64,000 bases of DNA from Mesobacterium pallidum. GTDB lineage: Bacteria; Pseudomonadota; Alphaproteobacteria; Rhodobacterales; Rhodobacteraceae. Positions 46,661 to 55,089 of this stretch are shown piece after piece. The notes below the pieces were generated by a model. That model did not search any database. It was not told where the DNA came from and saw nothing but the letters and a program-made list of their open reading frames with translations. The translations under genes were made by a program, and so were the position numbers. The stretch spans positions 124,001-188,000 of the forward strand of contig NZ_JAIMID010000009.1 of the NCBI RefSeq assembly GCF_019966535.1, given 5' to 3'. Positions within the stretch are counted from its first letter, which is position 1. Each line of letters starts with the position of its first letter.

Positions 46661-47665
46661 ATGACCGTCACCGTTGGGATCAATGGCTTTGGACGTATCG
46701 GGCGCTGCACCCTCGCGCATATCGCCGAGAGCGCGCGCAACGACGTCCAGGTGGTCAAGCTGAACGCCACCGGCCCGATCGAGACGACCGCCCATCTTTT
46801 CAAGTACGACAGCGTGCATGGCCGGTTCGGTGGCAACGTGACCGTCAACGGCGACACGATGGATATCGGCCGCGGGCCGATGCAGGTCTTTTCGACCTAC
46901 AACCCCGAGGAACTGGACTGGTCGGGCTGCGACGTGGTGCTGGAATGCACCGGCAAGTTCAACGACGGCCACAAGGCCGACGTGCACATCCGCCAGGGCG
47001 CCAAGTCGGTGCTGATCTCGGCCCCGGCCAAGAACGTGCAGAAGACCATCGTCTACGGCGTGAACCACCGCGACCTGCTGCCCCAGCACACCATGATATC
47101 GAACGGCTCCTGCACCACCAACTGCCTGGCGCCGTTGGCCAAGGTGCTGGACGAGGCGATCGGCATCGAGCGCGGCATCATGACCACCATTCACAGCTAC
47201 ACCGGCGACCAGCCGACGCTGGACCGCCGCCACAGCGACCTCTACCGCGCCCGCGCCGCCGCCATGGCGATGATCCCGACCTCGACCGGCGCCGCCAAGG
47301 CCCTGGGCGAAGTTCTGCCGGGCCTCAAGGGCAAGCTGGACGGCACCGCGATCCGCGTGCCGACCCCGAATGTCTCGGCCGTAGACCTGACCTTCGAGGC
47401 CAAGAAGGACGTGACCGTCGAGGACGTCAACGAGGTGGTGCGCGAGGCGGCCGAGGGTCACATGCGCGCGGTCCTGGGCTGGGATGCCGAGCCCAAGGTC
47501 TCGATCGACTTCAACCACACCACGCAAAGTTCGATCTTTGCACCCGAGCAGACCAAGGTCGTCGGCGGCCGCACCGTCCGCGTCCTGGCCTGGTACGACA
47601 ACGAATGGGGCTTTTCCGCCCGCATGGCAGATGTCGCCGCCGCGATGGGCCGCCTGCACCAGTAA
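46661..47665 (+). CDS. gap: Glyceraldehyde-3-phosphate dehydrogenase, paralog 1
   Basis: A 334-residue type I GAPDH: N-terminal GINGFGRIGR, catalytic cysteine in SNGSCTTNCLAP, and the C-terminal WYDNEWGFS. The position that normally holds the NAD-ribose-binding aspartate (IND) reads LNA here (Ala36), whereas gap2 keeps Asp36, suggesting different coenzyme preference and perhaps an opposite direction of flux. The ATG at 46661 follows GAGGAG. It is followed by a strong terminator, a 47-residue protein and gap2. Confidence 0.94.
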   Translation: MTVTVGINGFGRIGRCTLAHIAESARNDVQVVKLNATGPIETTAHLFKYDSVHGRFGGNVTVNGDTMDIGRGPMQVFSTYNPEELDWSGCDVVLECTGKFNDGHKADVHIRQGAKSVLISAPAKNVQKTIVYGVNHRDLLPQHTMISNGSCTTNCLAPLAKVLDEAIGIERGIMTTIHSYTGDQPTLDRRHSDLYRARAAAMAMIPTSTGAAKALGEVLPGLKGKLDGTAIRVPTPNVSAVDLTFEAKKDVTVEDVNEVVREAAEGHMRAVLGWDAEPKVSIDFNHTTQSSIFAPEQTKVVGGRTVRVLAWYDNEWGFSARMADVAAAMGRLHQ

Positions 47666-47712
47666 CGCGCGAGCCGGGAGGCGCCGGGGAGAGGGCGCAT
47701 CCCAGGGAGGCG

Positions 47713-47744
47713 AGGCCCGGGTCCGGTGGGACCCGGGCCTTTTT
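47713..47744 (+). terminator. Rho-independent terminator of gap1
   Basis: AGGCCCGGGTCC (47713-47724) pairs over 12 bp with GGACCCGGGCCT (47729-47740) and is followed by TTTT. It lies 48 bp after the gap1 stop. Confidence 0.85.
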
Positions 47745-47809
47745 GCGCGCCCCGCTTGCATCGCCCGGCCCCTTGCGGCAGGGTCGCGCGGCGGCAAGGA
47801 GGGCAAGAG

Positions 47810-47953
47810 ATGACCAACAAGCTGGCCCTCTGGCTGGGCGGATTGATCCTGCTGTTCCTGCTTGGCGATTACCTGCTGACGGGCGGCGCGGCCGCGCTGT
47901 TCCTGGCGCGCGAATTCGCCGACCTGCTGAATTGGGTCGCCTTCTGGCGCTAG
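47810..47953 (+). CDS. 47-residue single-span membrane protein between the gap genes
   Basis: A 47-residue protein with one hydrophobic segment (LALWLGGLILLFLLGDYLL) and the C-terminus LNWVAFWR. A clear AAGGAGGG ribosome site precedes the ATG at 47810. Similar small proteins next to gap genes occur in related bacteria as far as I recall. Function unknown; the location suggests a link with GAPDH or with membrane energetics. Confidence 0.7.
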   Translation: MTNKLALWLGGLILLFLLGDYLLTGGAAALFLAREFADLLNWVAFWR

Positions 47954-48074
47954 CCGTCGCGGACCGGTCCTGCGTCACACCGGCCAGAAATGCATCCATT
48001 GCGGGCATTCTTTGACCTGAACGCCGTTCATTGGGTCGGTACGCGGTTGCCGTCTTCCCTTTCGCTTGCGCCTG

Positions 48075-48088
48075 TGTTAGCGCTACCA
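48075..48088. promoter_or_regulatory. CceR-like operator upstream of gap2
   Basis: TGTTAGC-GCTACCA matches TGTTAGCGCTAACA at 13 of 14 positions. It lies 28 bp upstream of the gap2 ATG, where a repressor would cover the promoter or start region. Confidence 0.6.
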
Positions 48089-48116
48089 AGAACATATCGA
48101 ACGGAGGGCAAGAGCC

Positions 48117-49118
48117 ATGACCGTCACCGTCGCCATCAACGGGTTCGGCCGCATCGGCCGTAACGTCCTGCGCGCCATCATCGAATCCGGACGCACCGAT
48201 ATCGAGGTCGTCGCCATCAACGACCTCGGCCCGGTCGAGACCAATGCGCACCTGTTGCGCTACGATTCTGTCCACGGCCGCTTTCCGGCCGGGGTCACGA
48301 CCACCGACAGCTCGATCGACGTAGGCCGTGGGCCGATCCAGGTCACGGCCGAGCGGGACCCGGCCAAGCTGCCCTGGGGCCACGTGGACATCGTGCTGGA
48401 ATGCACCGGCATCTTCACCGACCGCGACAAGGCGGCGATCCACCTCGAGAACGGCGCGAGCCGGGTGCTGGTCTCGGCCCCGTCCAAGGGCGCGGACAAG
48501 ACCATCGTTTACGGGGTCAACCACGGCACGCTCGGCGCCGATGACCGCGTGGTGTCGAATGCGTCGTGCACTACGAACTGCCTGGCGCCGGTGGCCAAGG
48601 TGCTGCACGACAGCTTCGGCATCAAGCGCGGCTTCATGACCACGATCCACAGCTACACTGGCGACCAGCCGACGCTGGACACGATGCACAAGGATCTCTA
48701 CCGCGCGAGGGCGGCCGCCATGTCGATGATCCCGACCTCGACCGGTGCGGCCAAGGCCGTGGGCCTCGTGCTGCCCGAGCTTGACGGCAAGCTCGACGGT
48801 GTCGCCGTGCGCGTGCCGACGCCCAACGTGTCTTGCGTAGACCTGACCGTCGAGGTGGGCCGCGACACGACCGTCGACGAGATCAACGCCGCGATGCACG
48901 CCGCCGCGGCAGGTGCGCTGAAGGGCGTTCTGGCCGTCACCGACGACAAGCTGGTGTCGACCGATTTCAACCACGATCCGGCGTCCTCGACCTTTGCGAC
49001 GGACCAGACCAAGGTCATGGACGGCAATTTCGTGCGCATCCTGACCTGGTACGACAACGAATGGGGCTTTTCCAACCGCATGGCCGACACGGCTGCCGAG
49101 ATGGCCAAGTATCTCTGA
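48117..49118 (+). CDS. gap: Glyceraldehyde-3-phosphate dehydrogenase, paralog 2
   Basis: A 333-residue type I GAPDH with AINGFGRIGR, Asp36 in VVAINDLGP (NAD-type fingerprint), SNASCTTNCLAP and WYDNEWGFS. It converts glyceraldehyde-3-phosphate to 1,3-bisphosphoglycerate. Ribosome site GGAGGG precedes the ATG. It is close in sequence to gap1, from which it is separated by about 450 bp. Confidence 0.95.
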   Translation: MTVTVAINGFGRIGRNVLRAIIESGRTDIEVVAINDLGPVETNAHLLRYDSVHGRFPAGVTTTDSSIDVGRGPIQVTAERDPAKLPWGHVDIVLECTGIFTDRDKAAIHLENGASRVLVSAPSKGADKTIVYGVNHGTLGADDRVVSNASCTTNCLAPVAKVLHDSFGIKRGFMTTIHSYTGDQPTLDTMHKDLYRARAAAMSMIPTSTGAAKAVGLVLPELDGKLDGVAVRVPTPNVSCVDLTVEVGRDTTVDEINAAMHAAAAGALKGVLAVTDDKLVSTDFNHDPASSTFATDQTKVMDGNFVRILTWYDNEWGFSNRMADTAAEMAKYL

Positions 49119-49254
49119 TCACAGCGTAAATCATGTCGAGCGCCCCTGCCATCGGTGGGGGCGTTCGCCGTTTCTGGCCCGGGCTTCGCGCCATGCAGGG
49201 AATGCAACGCGGCTTTGGGTGCCTGGCATTTGTGCTGCGGCGCAGCAATTCCTA

Positions 49255-49268
49255 AGTTAGCGCTATCG
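49255..49268. promoter_or_regulatory. CceR-like operator upstream of the DUF1127 gene
   Basis: AGTTAGC-GCTATCG agrees with TGTTAGCGCTAACA at 11 of 14 positions. It lies 43 bp upstream of the DUF1127 ATG. Confidence 0.5.
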
Positions 49269-49311
49269 GCGACATGGAGTCGCCGACCAGACCAACCCAA
49301 GGAGCAAGCCC

Positions 49312-49473
49312 ATGACCCTGCTGACCAACCTGCGTGGCCGCGCCGCGCGCGCTGTCGCCTACCGCCGCACCCTGCGCGAATTGCGCGGACTGAACAGCAC
49401 CATCGCCCGTGACCTCGACATCGCGCCCGGCGATGTGCGCCGCATCGCACGCGAGGCGGTCTATGCGCACTGA
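49312..49473 (+). CDS. DUF1127 (YjiS-like) small protein
   Basis: A 53-residue basic protein, RGRAARAVAYRRTLRELRGL followed by NSTIARDLDIAPGDVRRIAREAVYAH, matching the DUF1127 pattern. Ribosome site AAGGAG precedes the ATG at 49312. Small DUF1127 proteins in Rhodobacteraceae have been linked to RNA turnover and stress responses. A carbon-metabolism-type operator lies just upstream and a strong terminator follows, so it forms its own unit. Confidence 0.8.
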   Translation: MTLLTNLRGRAARAVAYRRTLRELRGLNSTIARDLDIAPGDVRRIAREAVYAH

Positions 49474-49494
49474 GACCATCGAAGCCACGTACCG

Positions 49495-49530
49495 AAACCG
49501 GCCGGTGTCTGCCTGACCCCGGCCGGTTTT
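49495..49530 (+). terminator. Rho-independent terminator after the DUF1127 gene
   Basis: AAACCGGCCGG (49495-49505) pairs over 11 bp with CCGGCCGGTTT (49519-49529), followed by TTTT-rich sequence. It lies between the DUF1127 gene and convergent coaD. Confidence 0.8.
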
Positions 49531-49561
49531 CGTTCAAGGGGCCGCGCAGGCGCCCTGCCCT

Positions 49562-50056
49562 TCAGCCCTTGAAACGGCCGTCAAGCGCGGCCAGCACCGG
49601 CGGGGTCACGAATTTCGACACATCCCCGCCCAGCCGGGCGATTTCCTTGACCAGCTTGGAGGCGATGGCCTGGTGCCGTGCCTCGGCCATCAGGAACACC
49701 GTTTCGACCGAGGAATCGAGCGCCCGGTTCATGCCGACCATCTGGAACTCGTATTCGAAATCGGCCACGGCCCGCAGCCCCCGCACGATGACGCTGGCGC
49801 CGACATCCTTGGCGCAATGAATCAGCAGGTTCTCGAACGGATGCGCCACGATCTCGGTCCCGGTCTCGCGGGACAGCGCCTCGCATTCGCCCTCGATCAT
49901 CGCAACGCGTTCCTCGAGTGGAAAAAGCGGCCCCTTGTCGCGGTTAATCGCGACGCCGATGACCAGCCTGTCAACCAGCAGCGCCGCGCGCCGGATGATG
50001 TCGATATGGCCCAACGTGATCGGATCGAAGGTGCCCGGATACAGCCCGATGCGCAT
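49562..50056 (-). CDS. coaD: Phosphopantetheine adenylyltransferase
   Basis: CoaD makes dephospho-CoA from 4'-phosphopantetheine and ATP, the fourth step of CoA synthesis. The 164-residue protein has MRIGLYPGTFDPITLGHIDI, with the TxGH nucleotidyltransferase motif, and VRGLRAVADFEYEFQM. The ATG at 50056 has GGGGGAG 8 bp upstream and is preferred over a GTG at 50065. An interspersed element lies upstream of its start. Confidence 0.95.
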   Translation of the reverse strand: MRIGLYPGTFDPITLGHIDIIRRAALLVDRLVIGVAINRDKGPLFPLEERVAMIEGECEALSRETGTEIVAHPFENLLIHCAKDVGASVIVRGLRAVADFEYEFQMVGMNRALDSSVETVFLMAEARHQAIASKLVKEIARLGGDVSKFVTPPVLAALDGRFKG

Positions 50057-50181
50057 GACGCTCACTCCCCCTGCGTTCTAAGGGCACGCAACAATATTGC
50101 GCAGGATAATGCAAGTGCAGAAAATCTTGGGCGGTCATGTCGTGACCTGAGGGGGACAGCGCTTGGGGCCGGCGTGGATCC

Positions 50182-50241
50182 GGGGGCGCTGCCCCCGTCC
50201 GCCAAGGCGGACTCCCCCGAGGTATTTTCAAAACGATGAAG
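50182..50241 (+). repeat. Interspersed intergenic element, copy F (cleanest copy)
   Basis: GGGGGC-GCT-GCCCCC (50182-50196) and GTCCGCC-AA-GGCGGAC (50197-50212) hairpins are followed by TCCCCCGAGGTATTTTC and AAAACGATGAAG. The AT-rich end is 46 nt from the CBS-protein stop; the hairpin side faces coaD. Confidence 0.75.
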
Positions 50242-50287
50242 ACAGGCCGATCCGACGACCGGCCCGAATGAATGTTGTTCAGCGCGC

Positions 50288-50722
50288 TCAGTGGCCCATG
50301 ATCATGCCTTCGAGAGCATCCTTTTCCATCGCCAGCTCGCTCAGGCGCGCCTTGACCACGTCGCCGATGGTCACGATGCCGACCAGCTTGCCGCCCTCGA
50401 CCACGGGCATATGGCGGAAACGGCCAACAGTCATCTGATGCAGGATCTCGTCGGTCTCGTCGCGCGGGCTGGCGCAGACCGGGTTGCGGGTCATCAGCGC
50501 CTCGGCCGTGTCCTCGAGGATCGCCGCCCCGCGATGCGACAGCGCGCGCACCACGTCGCGTTCCGACAGGATTCCCGTCGGCGTCACCCCGTCATCCGAC
50601 ACGACCACCCCGCCGATCCGCTTTTCGGCCAGGATGTCTGCGATCTCGGAGATCTTGGTCGCGGTGGACACGGTGATCACACCGCTGTCGCCCTTGGACT
50701 TGAGGATTTGCTCGACAATCAT
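50288..50722 (-). CDS. Protein with two CBS domains
   Basis: A 144-residue protein made of a CBS pair (ITVSTATKISEIADILAEKR...GILSERDVVRAL and VTIGDVVKARL). Such pairs bind adenine nucleotides and sense energy state, usually regulating a partner. No partner is fused. It is transcribed towards coaD, with repeat copy F in between. Confidence 0.85.
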   Translation of the reverse strand: MIVEQILKSKGDSGVITVSTATKISEIADILAEKRIGGVVVSDDGVTPTGILSERDVVRALSHRGAAILEDTAEALMTRNPVCASPRDETDEILHQMTVGRFRHMPVVEGGKLVGIVTIGDVVKARLSELAMEKDALEGMIMGH

Positions 50723-50788
50723 GCGGTACTCCTCCTATCGGCACGCTTGTTTCTCCAGCGTCCACCGAAGCGTGTGACCTGTCAAGCG

Positions 50789-51688
50789 TCAGGCCACTTC
50801 GGATTCGAGCCTTTGCACCTCGGCACGGATGCCTTCGACCAGCGCGGTGGCAAAGCGGTTCATCCGTTCCAGCCGCCGGTCATCATCGTGGCGCACGAGG
50901 TAAAAGCTGCGGGTGAGCGCGAACGCCTCGGTCAGCACGCGCTGCATGCGCGGCGCGAAGGGCAGCGCGAAATCGTGCACGATGCCGACACCGGCGCCCT
51001 GGCGGATCATGTTGAACTGCACCGAGGCGGAGTTCGACGCGCCATGCGGCGTCTCGAGCCCGAGATCGGCGAGATAGTCGAGTTCCTTGTCGAAGATCAT
51101 GTCGGGGATGTAGCCGACGATGCGCTGGCCGGGGAGGTCGGCGAGGCTGTCGAGCTTTGGCGCGGTGCGCAGGTAGCTGCGGGCGGCGGCAAGGCTGAGC
51201 CGGTAATCGGTGATCTTCTGTACACTCAGGCGCCCCGCCGTCGGCGCGCTGACGGTGATGGCAAGGTCGGCCTCGCGCTTGGAAAGGTTCACCACGCGGG
51301 GCAGCGCGAGGATCTGGATCTCGAGATCGGGGTTGGCCTGGGCGATGCGCGCGCAGACCTGCGGCAGCACGAAATTGGCGCAGCCGTCCGGGGCGCCGAT
51401 ACGGATCTGGCCCGACAGCGTGTTCGAACTGCCCTGCATTTCCTCGACGGCGGCGCCCATGGCCTGTTCGGCCCGTTCGGCATGGGTCAGCAGGCGCTGG
51501 CCCGCATCGGTCAGCGCGTAGCCCTGCGGTGACTTGGCAAAGAGCGGCGCGCCCAGCGATTCCTCGAGCCGCGCGACGCGTCGGCCCACGGTCGCCGGGT
51601 CCACCCGCAGCCGCCGCCCGGCCTCGGACAGCGATTCCGCCCGCGCCACGGCCAGGAAAATCCGCATGTCGTCCCATTGGGGGTCCAT
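50789..51688 (-). CDS. LysR-family transcriptional regulator
   Basis: A 299-residue regulator with a LysR helix-turn-helix (FLAVARAESLSEAGRRLRVDPATVGRRVARLEESLG) and the usual substrate domain. The ATG at 51688 has AGGAGGGG upstream. It is divergent from the methylmalonate-semialdehyde dehydrogenase gene across 104 bp, so control of that gene is likely by position. Confidence 0.9.
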   Translation of the reverse strand: MDPQWDDMRIFLAVARAESLSEAGRRLRVDPATVGRRVARLEESLGAPLFAKSPQGYALTDAGQRLLTHAERAEQAMGAAVEEMQGSSNTLSGQIRIGAPDGCANFVLPQVCARIAQANPDLEIQILALPRVVNLSKREADLAITVSAPTAGRLSVQKITDYRLSLAAARSYLRTAPKLDSLADLPGQRIVGYIPDMIFDKELDYLADLGLETPHGASNSASVQFNMIRQGAGVGIVHDFALPFAPRMQRVLTEAFALTRSFYLVRHDDDRRLERMNRFATALVEGIRAEVQRLESEVA

Positions 51689-51792
51689 CGCCCGCCCCTC
51701 CTGCATTCTTGCAAAGTCTTTTTGGCAGGTTTCGTCTGGTCGGGTGAAAAATGCAAGCCTATGCTGCGTTCAAAGACATCAGGGAGAGTCCC

Positions 51793-53292
51793 ATGGAAGA
51801 ATTGTGCCACTGGATCGACGGCAAGCGGGTCAAGGGGACCTCGGGCCGTTTCGCAGACGTGATGAACCCCGCGACGGGCGAACAGACCGGCAAGGTGCCG
51901 CTGGCCAGCGTGGCCGAGCTGACCGCCGCCATCGCCAGCGCCGCCGAGGCGCAGAAGGGCTGGGCCGCGACCAACCCGCAGCGTCGCGCCCGCGTGATGA
52001 TGAAGTTCGGCGCCCTGATCGAAACGCATATGGACGAGCTGGCCGAGCTGGTGAGCCGCGAGCATGGCAAGACCCTGCCCGATGGCCGCGGTGACGTGCA
52101 GCGCGGTCTCGAGGTGGTCGAGGTCTGCATGGGCGCGCCCGCGATGCTCAAGGGCGAGTTCATGGACAACGGCGGCCCGGGCATCGACCTTTATTCCATG
52201 CGCCAGCCGCTGGGCGTGGTCGCCGGGATCACCCCGTTCAACTTCCCCGCGATGATCCCGCTGTGGAAGATGGCGCCGGCGCTGGCCTCGGGCAATGCCA
52301 TGATCCTCAAGCCGTCCGAGCGCTGCCCCTCGACCTCGCTGCGTCTTGCCGAGCTGCTGCAGGAGGCCGGCCTGCCCGATGGTGTGCTGCAGGTCGTGAA
52401 CGGCGACAAGGAAGCGGTGGACACGATCCTCGATGACGAGACGATCCAGGCCGTGGGCTTTGTCGGCTCAACCCCGATCGCGCAGTACATCTATGGCCGC
52501 GCGGCGGCGAACGGCAAGCGCGCCCAGTGCTTTGGCGGCGCCAAGAACCACATGATCATCATGCCCGACGCGGACATGGACAAGGCCGCCGACGCGCTGG
52601 TCGGTGCCGGTTTCGGCGCGGCGGGCGAACGCTGCATGGCGATCTCGGTCGCCGTGCCGGTGGGCGACGAGACCGCCGATGCGCTGATCGAGCGGCTCGT
52701 GCCCCGGATCGAAAAGCTGAAGGTCGGCCCCTACACTTCGGGCGATGATGTCGATTATGGCCCGGTCATCACCAAGCAGGCGCAGGAACGTATCAAGGGC
52801 CTGATCACCAGCGGCGTCGAGCAAGGCGCGACGCTGGTCAAGGACGGCCGCGACTTCTCGCTCCAGGGCTACGAGGACGGGTTCTACGTTGGCCCGACCC
52901 TGTTCGACAACGTGACCCCGGACATGGATATCTACAAGCAGGAGATCTTTGGCCCCGTGCTCAGCCAGGTCCGCGCAAAGTCCTATGACGAGGCGCTCAA
53001 GCTGACGATGGACAATGAATACGGCAACGGCACCGCGATCTTTACCGCCGATGGCGACGTGGCGCGGGATTTCGCCAGCCGGGTCAATGTCGGGATGGTC
53101 GGGATCAACTTTCCCATCCCCGTGCCGCTCAGCTACTTCACCTTCGGCGGCTGGAAGAAGTCGGCCTTTGGCGACCTGAACCAGTACGGCCCCGATGCCT
53201 TCCGGTTCTACACCAAGACCAAGACCGTCACCGCGCGCTGGTTCTCGGGCATCAAGGACGGCGCGGCCTTCAACTTCAAGGCCATGGACTGA
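51793..53292 (+). CDS. mmsA: CoA-acylating methylmalonate-semialdehyde dehydrogenase
   Basis: MmsA converts methylmalonate semialdehyde (from valine) or malonate semialdehyde to propionyl- or acetyl-CoA. The 499-residue aldehyde dehydrogenase has the family marks GITPFNFPAMIPLWKMAPAL, catalytic Cys in GAAGERCMAISV, and INFPIPVPLSYFTFGGWKKS, which separates MmsA from other aldehyde dehydrogenases. The ATG at 51793 follows AGGGAGAG. It is likely regulated by the divergent LysR. Confidence 0.94.
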   Translation: MEELCHWIDGKRVKGTSGRFADVMNPATGEQTGKVPLASVAELTAAIASAAEAQKGWAATNPQRRARVMMKFGALIETHMDELAELVSREHGKTLPDGRGDVQRGLEVVEVCMGAPAMLKGEFMDNGGPGIDLYSMRQPLGVVAGITPFNFPAMIPLWKMAPALASGNAMILKPSERCPSTSLRLAELLQEAGLPDGVLQVVNGDKEAVDTILDDETIQAVGFVGSTPIAQYIYGRAAANGKRAQCFGGAKNHMIIMPDADMDKAADALVGAGFGAAGERCMAISVAVPVGDETADALIERLVPRIEKLKVGPYTSGDDVDYGPVITKQAQERIKGLITSGVEQGATLVKDGRDFSLQGYEDGFYVGPTLFDNVTPDMDIYKQEIFGPVLSQVRAKSYDEALKLTMDNEYGNGTAIFTADGDVARDFASRVNVGMVGINFPIPVPLSYFTFGGWKKSAFGDLNQYGPDAFRFYTKTKTVTARWFSGIKDGAAFNFKAMD

Positions 53293-53325
53293 CGACATCG
53301 GGCAGCCGCCCACTCACCTGGCTCG

Positions 53326-53356
53326 AGGGTCGGTCCGCCACGCGGGCCGACCCTTT
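53326..53356 (+). terminator. Terminator after mmsA
   Basis: AGGGTCGG (53326-53333) pairs with CCGACCCT (53347-53354), with further pairing inside, followed by TTT. Confidence 0.6.
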
Positions 53357-53493
53357 GCGCTGCGGGACATGCCTTGCAGCGCGGCCTCACTTTTCGCAGA
53401 TCGGTCATTTCCCGATTGATCGGTGCGAAAGTTGAATTACCTTGTAGGGATAGTCGCAAATTTAAAGCGCTTCCAGACAGGGGCCGGGGTCAG

Positions 53494-53910
53494 ATGCCAA
53501 GCGCGTTCCACATGTTCCCCGAGGACAATTTCGTCATCTCGCTGCACTGGGGCGTGATGACGGCCCGCGAACATTCCGCGCTGATACAGGAATACCGGCG
53601 ACATCCCGAGGCGCATCCGATGCAGGATTGCCTTGTCGATTTCACCCATGTCACGGATTACGAGATCACCTTTTCTACCCTGCTGTTCGAGATTTCGTCG
53701 CTGCAATTGCCCGATGTCCGGCCGGACCTGTCGCGTATGGCCATCCTGGCCCCGACAGACGTGGGCTACGGCGTGGCGCGCATGTACGAATCCGTCATCG
53801 ATGGCCGCCTGTCCACCACGCCCCGGGTTTTCCAGACCCGGCCCGAGGCCTTTTCCTGGCTCCGCCGCGACGACGGACCGCGCTACCGCCTGACGCCTCC
53901 CTTGCCCTGA
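53494..53910 (+). CDS. Conserved hypothetical protein (SpoIIAA/STAS-like shape)
   Basis: A 138-residue soluble protein. FPEDNFVISLHWGVMTAREH and the DFTHVTDYEI segment suggest a small alpha/beta fold like SpoIIAA/STAS proteins, with no clear catalytic motif. The ATG at 53494 is chosen over a longer frame from 53374. It precedes the GCS2 gene by 48 bp and may be in its transcript. Confidence 0.65.
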   Translation: MPSAFHMFPEDNFVISLHWGVMTAREHSALIQEYRRHPEAHPMQDCLVDFTHVTDYEITFSTLLFEISSLQLPDVRPDLSRMAILAPTDVGYGVARMYESVIDGRLSTTPRVFQTRPEAFSWLRRDDGPRYRLTPPLP

Positions 53911-53958
53911 CCGCCCCGCTCTGGTTTCCTGCCTCAAAGGGTGCGGGAGAGCTGGGGC

Positions 53959-55089
53959 ATGCAGGAGCCGGAATTCACCATCGGGATCGAGGAGGAATAC
54001 CTTCTCGTCGACCAGGATAGCCTCGCGCTGGCCGGCCACGTGCCGGAGGCGCTGATGGAGGCCTGCCGCGCCGATCTCGAGGACCAGGTGAGCCCCGAGT
54101 TCCTGCAATGCCAGATCGAGATCGGCACCCGGCCCTGCCAGACCATTGGCGAGGCGCGGGACGAGCTGCGGCGCCTGCGGTCCACCGTGGCACGGCACGC
54201 AGCCGAGTTCGGGCTTGCCCCGATCGCGGTCAGTTGCCACCCGTTCAGCGACTGGAAGGACCAGCATCACACCGACAAGGACCGCTACAACGACCTGCAG
54301 CGCGACCTTGGCGGGGTCGTGCGGCGGATGCTGATCTGCGGCATGCATGTGCACGTGGGCCTTGGTGACGACGCGCTGCGAACGGACCTGATGCGGCAGC
54401 TCACTTACTTCCTGCCGCACCTGCTGGCCCTGTCCACCTCCTCGCCCTTCTGGCAGGGGCAGGACACGCGGCTGGCCTCGTACCGCATTTCCGTCTTCGA
54501 CAACCTGCCCCGCACCGGCCTGCCACCGCATTTCGACAGCTGGCCGGAATACCAGCGCTCGGTCCAGACGCTGGTCGATCTTGGCGTGATCGAGGACAGC
54601 TCCAAGATCTGGTGGGACCTGCGGCCGTCCGCGCGCTTTCCGACGCTCGAGACGCGGATCATGGATGTCTCGCCCCGGCTCGAGGATGCGCTGACGCTGG
54701 CGGCGGTCAACCAGTGCCTGTTGCGCATGCTCTGGCGGTTGAAGCTCAGGAACCAGCGCTGGCGCTATTACGACAACTTCCTCGTGGGCGAAAACCGCTG
54801 GCGGGCGCAGCGCTACGGGGTCAGCGAAGGGCTGATCGACTTCGGCGCCGGTCAGATCGTGCCCTTTCCTGCGCTGATGGACGAGCTGCTCGAACTGATC
54901 GCCGAGGATGCCGGCGTGCTGCGCTGCCAGCGCGAGGTGCAGCGCGTCACCGACATCGCCGCGCAGGGCACCTCGGCCGACCGGCAACGGGCGGTCCATG
55001 CCGCGGCGCTTGACGGCGGCACCTCGACCGACGAGGCCACCTGTGCCGTCGTCCGTCATCTCATCGACGAATTCCACGACGGGTTCTGA
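53959..55089 (+). CDS. Carboxylate-amine ligase / glutamate-cysteine ligase 2 family (YbdK-like)
   Basis: A 376-residue member of the GCS2 family, which links glutamate or similar acids to amines using ATP. Family motifs are [12 protein letters not shown] near the N-terminus, [17 protein letters not shown], and GMHVHVGL near 130. YbdK-type members form gamma-glutamyl-cysteine slowly or act on other amines. It overlaps the DUF2161 gene (TGATG). I prefer the ATG at 53959 to a GTG at 53941. Confidence 0.85.
   Translation: MQEPEFTIGIEEEYLLVDQDSLALAGHVPEALMEACRADLEDQVSPEFLQCQIEIGTRPCQTIGEARDELRRLRSTVARHAAEFGLAPIAVSCHPFSDWKDQHHTDKDRYNDLQRDLGGVVRRMLICGMHVHVGLGDDALRTDLMRQLTYFLPHLLALSTSSPFWQGQDTRLASYRISVFDNLPRTGLPPHFDSWPEYQRSVQTLVDLGVIEDSSKIWWDLRPSARFPTLETRIMDVSPRLEDALTLAAVNQCLLRMLWRLKLRNQRWRYYDNFLVGENRWRAQRYGVSEGLIDFGAGQIVPFPALMDELLELIAEDAGVLRCQREVQRVTDIAAQGTSADRQRAVHAAALDGGTSTDEATCAVVRHLIDEFHDGF

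Noticed and set aside
49140..49163. Terminator just after gap2
   Set aside because: The stem is interrupted by mismatches and has no T-run; too weak to annotate.
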